From: [Lactobacillus] rogosae
GTDB taxonomy: Bacteria > Bacillota > Clostridia > Lachnospirales > Lachnospiraceae
Direction of reading: 5' to 3'
NCBI GenBank assembly: GCA_900112995.1
Contig: FONU01000008.1
Location: 1-64,000, forward strand
Length of the DNA stretch: 64,000 nucleotides
In this document: in pieces, positions 18,754 to 26,908 of the stretch
Layout of the letters: each line of letters opens with the position of its first letter
How positions within the stretch are numbered: the first letter of the stretch is position 1
Translations under genes and position numbers: made by a program
Notes under the pieces: model-generated
What the model was told of the DNA's origin: nothing
Seen by the model: only the letters and a program-made list of their open reading frames with translations
Databases searched by the model: none

Positions 18754-18984
18754 ATGAAACAGTTAGTGGAAGTTATCGCTAAAGCACTAGTTGATAATCC
18801 GGATGAGGTTGTAGTGACAGAAACACAGAAAGATAAAGCAATTATCGTAAATTTAAAGGTTGCTTCCTCAGATATTGGTAAGGTAATCGGTAAATCCGGA
18901 AGAATTGCAAAGTCTATTAGAGCTGTTGTATCTGCAGCCGCATCGAATACCGACAAAAAGGTTATTGTAGAGATAGACAATTAA
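18754..18984 (+). CDS. khpA: KH-domain RNA-binding protein KhpA
   Basis: A single KH domain of 76 aa, with the GxxG loop inside VIGKSGRIAKSIRAVV. KhpA (YlqC) forms an RNA-binding dimer with KhpB/EloR, involved in cell elongation and sRNA binding in other Firmicutes. GGAGG precedes the start. The transcript is closed right after it by a strong terminator; in related genomes rimM and trmD usually follow directly, whereas here a nuclease pair intervenes. Confidence 0.93.
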   Translation: MKQLVEVIAKALVDNPDEVVVTETQKDKAIIVNLKVASSDIGKVIGKSGRIAKSIRAVVSAAASNTDKKVIVEIDN

Positions 18985-18997
18985 TGCACTGTTAATG

Positions 18998-19037
18998 AGC
19001 CATTATGCTTAATGTATAAGCATAATGGCTTATTTTG
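18998..19037 (+). terminator. Terminator after khpA
   Basis: A 14-bp perfect stem AGCCATTATGCTTA (18998-19011) / TAAGCATAATGGCT (19017-19030), then TATTTTGT. Confidence 0.85.
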
Positions 19038-19201
19038 TATATATTTACCAATAGAAAATATGTTCGACATAGTGTATTATATATGTAATTGATGATTATA
19101 TAATGCCAATAATTATAAAATAATTAATCGCAGGATAATAAGATTATTGCTGCAGCATTATTATATAGATTAATTAAGTAAGATAAAAGTGGGGAAGCAT
19201 T

Positions 19202-20311
19202 ATGAAGATAATACATTGTGCAGACTTGCACCTTGATTCTAATATGACAAGCAATCTAAGCAGGGAACAGGCTAAGCAGAGAAAAGCTGAGCTTCTTGCT
19301 ACATTTGAGAGAATGATTGCTTATGCTAAAGATAACTCTGTGAAGGCTGTTATTATTGCAGGGGATTTGTATGACAAGAAGAATATATCAGCTAATGCAA
19401 GAAATGTTTTTCTGTCTGCAATTAATAACAATCCAGATATAACATTTTATTATCTAAGAGGTAATCACGATGCAGAAAGTCTTTTTATAGATTGTGATAC
19501 AATACCGGATAATATTAAGATGTTTAATGACAGCTGGACTTCATATAAGATTGAAGCACCAGAGGATAATTCAGTAATTACTATTAATGGTGTGGAATTA
19601 ACAGCAGATAATTCCAATGTTATATATAACTCACTTGTACTTGACAGTAATAATTATAATATTGTTACTTTGCACGGACAGGAAGCTATGTCATCGTCAA
19701 AGGATAAGACTGAGGTAATTTCATTAAAGGAACTTAAGAATAAGGCAATTGATTATCTCGCACTGGGACATATCCATTCATACAAGATGGAACAGCTTGA
19801 TTCAAGGGGAGTATATTGTTATCCAGGATGCCTTGAAGGACGAGGCTTTGATGAATGTGGTGAACACGGTTTTGTACTTCTTGATATTAAGGATAACAAG
19901 CTTGTAGGTAATGAATTTATCAGTGTTTCCTACAGGAATTTGTATGAAGAAGATGTTGATATATCTGAATGTATGAATTCAGTAGAGATGGCAGAAAAAG
20001 TAAGAGAGGTTCTTTATAAGAAAGATTATGCGTCTGCAAGCCTTATCAAAGTTGTGCTTACAGGACAGATTGATATTAACGCAGAGAAGAACCTTACATA
20101 TATTACTGAGAATTTTAAGAATGACTATTATTATTTTAAATTATATGACCATACTTCAATAAAAGTAGATTACAGCTCATACCAGTATGACAAGTCATTA
20201 AAAGGGGAGTTTGTAAGACTGGTAGAAAGTGACGATACACTTGATGATATTACGAAAGCTTCAATAATAAAGATAGGCATTGATGCGTTATCAGGAGAGG
20301 AATTTATATGA
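19202..20311 (+). CDS. SbcD/YhaO-like metallophosphoesterase (DNA repair exonuclease)
   Basis: A 369-aa calcineurin-like phosphoesterase of the Mre11/SbcD type. The metal-ligand motifs appear in order: D8-L-H10 (CADLHLDS), GDLYD near residue 57, GNHDAES near residue 89, LHGQE near residue 159 and GHIHS near residue 191. Such proteins cut DNA ends together with an SbcC/Rad50-type ATPase, encoded here by the next gene with a 4-bp ATGA overlap. The pair resembles B. subtilis YhaO-YhaN more than classical SbcCD. GTGGGGA lies before the ATG. Confidence 0.85.
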   Translation: MKIIHCADLHLDSNMTSNLSREQAKQRKAELLATFERMIAYAKDNSVKAVIIAGDLYDKKNISANARNVFLSAINNNPDITFYYLRGNHDAESLFIDCDTIPDNIKMFNDSWTSYKIEAPEDNSVITINGVELTADNSNVIYNSLVLDSNNYNIVTLHGQEAMSSSKDKTEVISLKELKNKAIDYLALGHIHSYKMEQLDSRGVYCYPGCLEGRGFDECGEHGFVLLDIKDNKLVGNEFISVSYRNLYEEDVDISECMNSVEMAEKVREVLYKKDYASASLIKVVLTGQIDINAEKNLTYITENFKNDYYYFKLYDHTSIKVDYSSYQYDKSLKGEFVRLVESDDTLDDITKASIIKIGIDALSGEEFI

Positions 20312-22686
20312 AATTAATCAGTTTACATATTGATAATTTTGGACAATTTAATAATTTTGACTATGTATTTGAAGATGGCATTAATCAGATTGTAGAAGAA
20401 AATGGCTGGGGTAAAAGTACGCTTGCAGCATTTATCAAGGTTATGTTTTTTGGTTTTGATAACACCAGTAAAAGAGATGATTATGTTAATGAAAAAAGGC
20501 GGTTTAAGCCTTGGCAGGGCGGCTTATATGGTGGAAGTCTTGCATTTGAGATTGATAATAAGCAGTATACAATATACCGTACCTTTGAAGCTAAAGATAA
20601 GGACGATACCTTTAAGCTTGTAGATACTATAACGAAATTAGATTCATTTGATTATACTTCTGATATTGGTAAAGAGATATTTGAAATTGACAGTGATTCT
20701 TTTGAAAAAACAGCTTACATTTTTCAGAATAATTGTGAAAGCGGCAGTACAGGCGATATAGCGGCACTTCTTGGCTGTGACGCCGTAGATGATGTAGATG
20801 TTAATAATTATGATGAAGTAATCGGACATATGAATGATAAGATTAATTCGCTTAGTCCCAAAAGAAAGACCGGGCAGCTTTACAAGATGAAAGAGGATAT
20901 TGAACGGCTTAAGGCAAAGCTTATGGGAAAGAATGAGCTTGAACAGGCACTACAACAGACAATTTCATTAATCACTGAACAGAAGAAGGAATATAACAGG
21001 CTTGATAAAGAGCAGACGTCTGTTTCAGATATTCTTGATAAAGCTTCCAGACGGAAAGATCTTTTAGCCTTTAAAGAACAATATGATATATATAATTCGC
21101 AGCTTGCAGAACGCTATACAGCTTATAAGCAGTATGAGGAAGAATATAGCAAACTTCCGTCTGTTGAAAAGTTAAGTATACAGTTCAGCAACTTAGATGA
21201 GCTTAATAAAATATCCATCCAGTTAAAGCACATTGAGTTGAGTTCGTCAGAAAAAGAACGTCTTGACAGCCTTGAAGAGAAACTTTCTAATGTTACAGAC
21301 AAAGAGATTGATTATTATATGAAAGCATATAATAAAATGTCTTCACTATATCAGGATATTAAAGATACAAGAGCACACCTTACTGCTAATTATGAAGCTG
21401 TATATGATAAGCCGAAGAAATCTTCGCCTGCTATTACTATTGCGGCAGCTATTATTGGAATTATATTAATTGCTGCAGGTATTATAATTCCTTCGCTGGC
21501 AGTTATTACTTTTTTACTTGGTATTGTATGTATAATGGGAGGTATTGCTTATGGTCTTGTTAACAAAGACCGATACAAGAATAATATGCGTACCTATAAT
21601 ATCCGTAATGAACAATATGATATTATAAAAGAAAAGCTGGATACTCTTACTAAACAGTATAACAAGCTTCAGCACGATATTGATGAATGGATATCAGCGA
21701 TAGTGCCAGAACATAATATTGATGATACATATTATGAACTTATGCAGTTAAGCCAGCAGAAGAAAGAACTTTCAATGCTTAGGGACAGAGAACTTAAATA
21801 TAATAAAAGGTTGAAAGAGTATAATGTAACAGCTATAATTGGAAGTATTAATACATTTATGTCTGATTATATGGAACATACCGCAATACCTGATATTCAG
21901 GGCTTTGATAATGCTATTAATGAATGTATATCAAAGCTTAACAGTATAAGACAACGGATTAATTATATTGAACAGTACAGAAAGTCTTATATGGATGCTG
22001 ACAATGCATTTAAGCGTTTCAGGCAGAATAATGTTAATTATGAACAGCAGTTAAGTATGCTTCGTGAACTAGATGATATGCCTGATTATGATATTACTGA
22101 ACTTAATGCACAGCTTAATAATATAAGGTCTGGTATGGAATTGTGCAGTAATACTATTAACGAATATAACAGCAGGCTTAATTCCAAGGAAAATGAGCTT
22201 GATGAGCTGAGTTCGTATGAGAGTCAGTTAAATGGACTTGAAGCAGACTATGAAACACTCCTTGCCAACTATAATAATCTGTTAAAAGCTAAAGATTATC
22301 TTGAAAAAGCAAGGATTTCATATGCAAAGAAGTATCAGGCACCTGTAAATGCTAAGTTTAAAGAGTATTTTGATATTGTGTCTGATAATACAGACAGCAA
22401 TATGTATAGTTTTGATATACATAATAATCTTTTAAAGAATGAAGCTGGGCAGTACAGGGAGATTAGGTTCTTAAGTTCAGGCTGTAAGGATTTGGCTGGA
22501 ATATGTATGCGTTTTGCATTTATTGATTCAATGTATAAAGATAAAAAACCGTTTATAATATTGGACGATCCATTTGTAAATATGGATACATTTTCTATTA
22601 ATAATGCACACAGGCTGATTGAAAAGCTTGCGAAGAAGTATCAGATATTATATTTTACCTGTCATAACAGCAGAACTATGAAATGA
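20308..22686 (+). CDS. YhaN/SbcC-like ATPase with central membrane segments
   Basis: A 792-aa Rad50/SbcC-type ATPase. The N-terminal P-loop reads EENGWGKST (residues 30-38), with Glu where the first Gly of GxxxxGK[ST] is usual. Long coiled coils (about 180-370 and 430-690) flank two hydrophobic segments at about 372-419, so it is probably membrane-anchored like B. subtilis YhaN. The C-terminus has an ABC-signature-like FLSSGCKDLAGICMR and Walker B FIILDDPFVNMD. It overlaps the nuclease gene by 4 bp, indicating a complex. Confidence 0.82.
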   Translation: MKLISLHIDNFGQFNNFDYVFEDGINQIVEENGWGKSTLAAFIKVMFFGFDNTSKRDDYVNEKRRFKPWQGGLYGGSLAFEIDNKQYTIYRTFEAKDKDDTFKLVDTITKLDSFDYTSDIGKEIFEIDSDSFEKTAYIFQNNCESGSTGDIAALLGCDAVDDVDVNNYDEVIGHMNDKINSLSPKRKTGQLYKMKEDIERLKAKLMGKNELEQALQQTISLITEQKKEYNRLDKEQTSVSDILDKASRRKDLLAFKEQYDIYNSQLAERYTAYKQYEEEYSKLPSVEKLSIQFSNLDELNKISIQLKHIELSSSEKERLDSLEEKLSNVTDKEIDYYMKAYNKMSSLYQDIKDTRAHLTANYEAVYDKPKKSSPAITIAAAIIGIILIAAGIIIPSLAVITFLLGIVCIMGGIAYGLVNKDRYKNNMRTYNIRNEQYDIIKEKLDTLTKQYNKLQHDIDEWISAIVPEHNIDDTYYELMQLSQQKKELSMLRDRELKYNKRLKEYNVTAIIGSINTFMSDYMEHTAIPDIQGFDNAINECISKLNSIRQRINYIEQYRKSYMDADNAFKRFRQNNVNYEQQLSMLRELDDMPDYDITELNAQLNNIRSGMELCSNTINEYNSRLNSKENELDELSSYESQLNGLEADYETLLANYNNLLKAKDYLEKARISYAKKYQAPVNAKFKEYFDIVSDNTDSNMYSFDIHNNLLKNEAGQYREIRFLSSGCKDLAGICMRFAFIDSMYKDKKPFIILDDPFVNMDTFSINNAHRLIEKLAKKYQILYFTCHNSRTMK

Positions 22687-22710
22687 ATAATTACGATTTA
22701 AGAGGTGTAT

Positions 22711-23226
22711 ATGCAAGATTTATTAAGAGTTGGTGTTATAACATCGACACACGGAATAAGAGGGGAAGTTAAGGTATTCCCTACAACAGATGACCCTGAC
22801 AGATTTAAGAAATTAAAGGAATGTATAATAGCGGGCAAGCGTGGCAATGTCAATGTTACAGTGCAGTCAGTAAAGTTCTTTAAACAGTATGTAATTGTGA
22901 AATTTAAAGAATTTGACAACATTAATGATATTGAAATCTATACAAAATGTGATCTGCTCGTAACACGTGATAATGCTGTAAAATGTGAACCAGGCGAATA
23001 TTTTATATGTGATTTAATAGGACTTCGTGTAATTACAGATGAGGGTGAAGAATTAGGCAATCTGACAGACGTAATTGAAACAGGAGCTAACAACGTATAC
23101 GAGGTTACTTCTGATACAGGCAAAATATATTATCTGCCAGTAATAGACCAGTGTATATTAAGCCATGATATGACTAACAGGACAGTTACAGTTCATATAT
23201 TAAAAGGACTGCTTGATATTAATTAA
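22711..23226 (+). CDS. rimM: Ribosome maturation factor RimM
   Basis: RimM binds S19 and assists 30S head assembly. The 171-aa protein begins MQDLLRVGVITSTHGIRGEVKV, the conserved RimM N-domain with THGxxGE, and has a C-terminal PRC-barrel (ANNVYEVTSDTGKIYYLP). ATG 22711 follows AGAGGTG; the GTG at 22705 lies within that site. It lies 24 bp after the YhaN-like gene and may depend on its transcript. trmD, the usual next gene, is missing. Confidence 0.95.
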   Translation: MQDLLRVGVITSTHGIRGEVKVFPTTDDPDRFKKLKECIIAGKRGNVNVTVQSVKFFKQYVIVKFKEFDNINDIEIYTKCDLLVTRDNAVKCEPGEYFICDLIGLRVITDEGEELGNLTDVIETGANNVYEVTSDTGKIYYLPVIDQCILSHDMTNRTVTVHILKGLLDIN

Positions 23227-23292
23227 CAGTATATTGATTAATAATATAATACATATTTTACTTTTGAGATATATATGCTACAATAAGCACAA

Positions 23293-23337
23293 GTGGGTTA
23301 ATATGAATTGACATAATATATACATATAGTAACCCAC
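23293..23337. promoter_or_regulatory. Dyad upstream of the DUF4234 gene
   Basis: GTGGGTTA (23293-23300) and TAACCCAC (23330-23337) form a perfect 8-bp inverted repeat around a 29-bp AT-rich core that contains TTGACA. It could be an operator or an RNA stem in the leader. No regulator can be named. Confidence 0.4.
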
Positions 23338-23367
23338 AATAATTTATATATGAGGAGGAATCACTAT

Positions 23368-24015
23368 ATGATTCAGAAACGAAACATTGCAATGTACATC
23401 ATTCTCTCGATTGTTACTTGTGGAATTTTTGGCATTTACTGGTTTATATGTCTTACTGACGACTCTAAGCTGGCAGCCAATGATAATGAGAGTGCTTCTG
23501 GTCCGGTAGCGTTCTTGTTAACAATTGTAACCTGTGGAATATACAGCTGGTACTGGGCTTACAAGCTTGGTGACAGAGTTGACTACGCTGCTAATTCAAG
23601 AGGAATAGGAGATGGCTCAAGCAATTCCAAAATTCTTTTTATTGTATTACAGCTTTTGGGACTGGGAATAGTTAACTACCTTATTGCACAGGATAAGCTC
23701 AATAAAATCTCAGATTATGATTCATTCAACGGCAATGGTTATAATGGATTTAATGGCGGTTACAGCAATAACAACTATAATTCTGATAATAATTCATTCA
23801 ACAATTACAATGCAGCTTCTGATAGCTCATACAGCGGTAATACAGATAATTACTCATCAGATAGCAGTTATGCTGATAATGTATTTAACAATGCCAATAA
23901 TGACAGTTCATCATATGGAAGCTCTGCCAGTGAAGAACCAGGTAACAGTTATACAGGTTCAGTGAATAACGCACCTTATGGTAGTCCGTTTGATAATGAC
24001 AAGTCAGATAACTAA
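23368..24015 (+). CDS. DUF4234 membrane protein with Asn/Ser-rich tail
   Basis: A 215-aa protein whose first 110 residues carry three hydrophobic segments and two copies of the motif IVTCGI(F/Y) with aromatic residues (GIFGIYWF and GIYSWYWAY), typical of the DUF4234 membrane domain. The rest is a low-complexity tail rich in Asn, Ser, Tyr and Gly. Function unknown. GAGGAGGA precedes ATG 23368. It occupies the slot between rimM and rplS where trmD is normally found. Confidence 0.7.
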   Translation: MIQKRNIAMYIILSIVTCGIFGIYWFICLTDDSKLAANDNESASGPVAFLLTIVTCGIYSWYWAYKLGDRVDYAANSRGIGDGSSNSKILFIVLQLLGLGIVNYLIAQDKLNKISDYDSFNGNGYNGFNGGYSNNNYNSDNNSFNNYNAASDSSYSGNTDNYSSDSSYADNVFNNANNDSSSYGSSASEEPGNSYTGSVNNAPYGSPFDNDKSDN

Positions 24016-24043
24016 AATTTTATAAATTAATTAAATTTTGGTC

Positions 24044-24072
24044 TTGCATATTATTAGTATATATGTTATCCT
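24044..24072 (+). promoter_or_regulatory. Promoter of rplS
   Basis: TTGCAT (24044-24049) and TATCCT (24067-24072), 17 bp apart. Transcription would start about 24079, leaving a 72-nt leader. Confidence 0.6.
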
Positions 24073-24078
24073 TATCAA

Positions 24079-24150
24079 GTTGTGAAAAGAGAGATGGTCC
24101 TCTGTTGTGTATATCACATTAAGAACGTCGGAATAATAAGGAGGTCACAC
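24079..24150 (+). promoter_or_regulatory. Possible L19 leader RNA
   Basis: The roughly 72-nt leader of rplS can form small stems (AGAG/CTCT near 24091-24104 and TGTG/CACA near 24107-24119) before the ribosome binding site. L19 leaders that mediate autoregulation are known in Firmicutes; the match to that family is inferred from position and could not be checked. Confidence 0.35.
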
Positions 24151-24498
24151 ATGAATACAATTATTAAGAACATCGAAGATGCTCAGCTTAAGGCTGAGGT
24201 ACCAGCATTTAATGTAGGTGATACAGTTAGAGTATCAGCTAAGATTAAGGAAGGAAACCGTGAAAGAATTCAGGTATTTGAAGGAACTGTTTTAAAGAAG
24301 CAGGGTACAGGAGTTCGTTCTACATTCACAGTTAGAAAGATTTCTAATGGTATCGGTGTTGAGAAGACTTGGCCATTACATTCACCTATCGTAGAGAAGG
24401 TTGAAGTTGTAAGACGCGGTAAAGCTAGACGTGCTAAGTTATTCTACTTACGTCAGAGAACAGGTAAGGCTGCTAAGGTTAAGGAATTAGTTAGATAA
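24151..24498 (+). CDS. rplS: 50S ribosomal protein L19
   Basis: A 115-aa L19, starting [20 protein letters not shown], with [19 protein letters not shown] and the C-terminal [11 protein letters not shown]. It lies at the interface of the two ribosomal subunits. ATG 24151 follows AAGGAGGT at 24138-24145; the longer frame from 24082 begins at or before the transcript and has no binding site. It is transcribed alone, between its own promoter and a strong terminator. Confidence 0.97.
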   Translation: MNTIIKNIEDAQLKAEVPAFNVGDTVRVSAKIKEGNRERIQVFEGTVLKKQGTGVRSTFTVRKISNGIGVEKTWPLHSPIVEKVEVVRRGKARRAKLFYLRQRTGKAAKVKELVR

Positions 24499-24516
24499 TT
24501 ATTATTATCTCATTAT

Positions 24517-24565
24517 AAAGAATGTCACTTGTTATGTTAATAGTAACAGGTGACATTCTTTTTTT
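24517..24565 (+). terminator. Terminator after rplS
   Basis: An 18-bp stem with one mismatch: AAAGAATGTCACTTGTTA (24517-24534) / TAACAGGTGACATTCTTT (24544-24561), then a T run that runs into the next -35 box. Confidence 0.92.
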
Positions 24566-24592
24566 GACACATAAAGATGTATTTTGTATAAT
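24564..24592 (+). promoter_or_regulatory. Consensus promoter of lepB
   Basis: Perfect TTGACA (24564-24569) and TATAAT (24587-24592) with 17 bp between. The first two T of TTGACA belong to the T tract of the rplS terminator. Confidence 0.88.
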
Positions 24593-24639
24593 GAATAGAA
24601 ATGTATATCTGTATACTAAATCATAGATTGGAGGAGAAT

Positions 24640-25200
24640 ATGATTTCATATCATAGAAGATATCAGGAAAATACTACTTTACTTAACCTTTTAAAATATA
24701 TATTTGATATTTTAATGGTTATATTAACAGCTTATGTGCTTGTTTCATTCAGCTGCACAAGAACGACTATACTTGGAGGTTCTATGGAACCTTCGATTAA
24801 TAACGATGATACTGTGCTTGTTAATAAATTTGCATATGCAATAAAAGGTCCTAAGCGTTTTGACTGCATAGCATTTGAACCAGATTCTATCGGCTCTTCC
24901 AAGTTATATGTTAAAAGAGTTATCGGACTTCCTGGAGAAACTGTCCAGATTAAAGAAGGACAAATTTATATTAATGGAGAATTACTTGAGAATGATATTA
25001 CTGATACATATATTGTAACAGCAGGTATGACAATTAATCCTGTAAAACTTGGAGATGATGAATATTTCTGCCTTGGAGATAATCGTAACAACAGTGAGGA
25101 TAGCCGTTTTTCAAGTATAGGAATGGTTAAAAGAAAGCATATTATAGGAAAGACGTGGATGGTGCTTAGTCCATTTGAAGATATTAAATTTATTAAATAG
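24640..25200 (+). CDS. lepB: Signal peptidase I
   Basis: LepB removes signal peptides from exported proteins. The 186-aa protein has one N-terminal membrane segment (about residues 20-38), the catalytic serine in GGSMEPS (Ser48) and the general-base lysine in LYVKRVIGLPGE (Lys92), then the box GDNRNNSEDSR. ATG 24640 follows GGAGGAG; an ATG at 24601 would coincide with the transcription start predicted from the promoter at 24564-24592. rplS-lepB-rbgA-rnhB is a common Firmicute order. Confidence 0.95.
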   Translation: MISYHRRYQENTTLLNLLKYIFDILMVILTAYVLVSFSCTRTTILGGSMEPSINNDDTVLVNKFAYAIKGPKRFDCIAFEPDSIGSSKLYVKRVIGLPGETVQIKEGQIYINGELLENDITDTYIVTAGMTINPVKLGDDEYFCLGDNRNNSEDSRFSSIGMVKRKHIIGKTWMVLSPFEDIKFIK

Positions 25201-25298
25201 CATTTATTAAGATTAAAGTATGGATACTAATCAAAGTATCAATATTGATATGATATTAACACTAATTATTCGTATTAATTGTAGAAATGAGGTATAAA

Positions 25299-26183
25299 AT
25301 GAACTATCAATGGTATCCCGGTCATATGACCAAAGCCAAAAGAATGATGGAAGAAAATATTAAACTTATAGATCTGGTTATTGAGATTGTAGATGCAAGA
25401 ATACCTATAAGCAGCCGTAACCCTGATATAGACAGCCTCGCGGTCAATAAAGCAAGAATTATTCTTCTTAATAAATCAGACCTTGCAGATGATAAGATAA
25501 CTAACCAGTGGATTAATTATTTTAATGAAAATAATATATACTGCCTTAAGCTTAATTCAAGAAATAATTCAGGCATTAAGCAGGTCAACGGTCTTATAAT
25601 GACAGCCTGTGCAGATAAGATAGAGCGTAATAAGCAGAGAGGAATATTAAACAGACCAATAAGGGCAATGGTTGTTGGAATACCTAATGTTGGAAAGTCA
25701 ACATTTATTAATTCCTATGCTGGAAAAGCTAGTGCCAAGACAGGCAATAAGCCGGGCGTTACTAAGGGAAAACAATGGATAAAGCTTAATAAGAATGTTG
25801 AGCTTTTAGATACTCCGGGTATTTTATGGCCTAAGTTTGACAATCAGGAAGTCGGCAAAAGACTTGCTATGATAGGTTCTATGAATGATGAGATACTTAA
25901 TGTCGAGGAGCTTGCTATCGATACAATAAAATATATATATAGTGAATATTCTGATAATGTTATTGAACGCTACGGTCTTGATAAAGAAAAGACTGCCGCA
26001 AGTTATGATGAAAATGCTATCAATCCAGATAATTCAGTAGCGTTATATATTATGGAACAGGCGGCTGTTAAGCGAGGCTGTATCAAGAAGGGCAATAATA
26101 TTGATTACGAGAAAATATCTAATATTATTCTGGATGATTTCAGAAGTGGACGATTAGGACGAATATCATTAGAAACCCCTTAA
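25299..26183 (+). CDS. rbgA: Ribosome biogenesis GTPase RbgA (YlqF)
   Basis: RbgA is a circularly permuted GTPase needed for late 50S assembly. The permuted motif order is visible: G4 (LLNKSDL, about residue 63) comes before G1 (GIPNVGKST, about 128) and G3 (DTPG, about 170). The N-terminal WYPGHMTKAKRMM is typical. The protein has 294 aa. ATG 25299 follows ATGAGGT; the ATG at 25287 overlaps that site. Confidence 0.95.
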   Translation: MNYQWYPGHMTKAKRMMEENIKLIDLVIEIVDARIPISSRNPDIDSLAVNKARIILLNKSDLADDKITNQWINYFNENNIYCLKLNSRNNSGIKQVNGLIMTACADKIERNKQRGILNRPIRAMVVGIPNVGKSTFINSYAGKASAKTGNKPGVTKGKQWIKLNKNVELLDTPGILWPKFDNQEVGKRLAMIGSMNDEILNVEELAIDTIKYIYSEYSDNVIERYGLDKEKTAASYDENAINPDNSVALYIMEQAAVKRGCIKKGNNIDYEKISNIILDDFRSGRLGRISLETP

Positions 26184-26212
26184 AAGATACTTAGAAAATA
26201 ATGGAGAGAACA

Positions 26213-26887
26213 ATGTCAGATAAGATTAAGACAACCAAAGAAGAACGTGAAGCTAAAAAAGCATTAAAGCTTGCACAGGAAAAAGAACGCGTTGAAAATA
26301 TGTGCGTATATGAGAAAGAATATGAAGCATTTTCTTATATATGTGGTATAGATGAGGCTGGAAGAGGCCCGCTTGCAGGTCCTGTTGTTGCTGGTGCGGT
26401 CGTTCTTCCAAAGGGTTGCAGAATATTATATGTGAATGATTCCAAGAAATTAAGTGAGAAAAAAAGAGAGATGTTATATGACGTAATACTTAATGAAGCT
26501 GTGAGTGTAGGAGTTGGAATTGTATCACCAGAAAGAATTGATGAGATAAATATATTAAATGCAACTTATGAAGCTATGAGGGAAGCCATTAATAATCTCA
26601 CAGTTAAACCCGATATATTACTTAATGATGCAGTTACAATACCAGATGTTGACATTGAACAAGTGCCTATTATCAAGGGTGATGCAAAAAGTCTTTCAAT
26701 TGCCAGTGCCAGTATAATTGCCAAGGTTACAAGGGACAGGCTTATGTACCATTATGATGAGTTATATCCTGAGTATGGATTTGCCAAGCATAAGGGCTAT
26801 GGAACAAAGCTTCACACAGATGTACTTAAAGAAATCGGACCTTGTCCTATACATAGAAAAACATTTATTACTAAAATATGTCCTTAA
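26213..26887 (+). CDS. rnhB: Ribonuclease HII
   Basis: RNase HII removes ribonucleotides and RNA from RNA-DNA hybrids. The 224-aa protein has the catalytic block CGIDEAGRGPLAGPVVAGAV near residue 45, with the Asp and Glu of the DEDD active site, and later SIIAKVTRDRLM and YGFAKHKGYGT. The N-terminal 40 residues are Lys/Glu-rich and poorly conserved. The ATG at 26213 is preferred because GGAGAG overlaps the ATG at 26201. Confidence 0.93.
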   Translation: MSDKIKTTKEEREAKKALKLAQEKERVENMCVYEKEYEAFSYICGIDEAGRGPLAGPVVAGAVVLPKGCRILYVNDSKKLSEKKREMLYDVILNEAVSVGVGIVSPERIDEINILNATYEAMREAINNLTVKPDILLNDAVTIPDVDIEQVPIIKGDAKSLSIASASIIAKVTRDRLMYHYDELYPEYGFAKHKGYGTKLHTDVLKEIGPCPIHRKTFITKICP

Positions 26888-26908
26888 AATAAATATGGAG
26901 GCTGGCTT

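Noticed and set aside
24082-24150. Longer N-terminus for L19
   Set aside because: It would start at the predicted transcription start without a binding site, and L19 begins at MNTIIKN.
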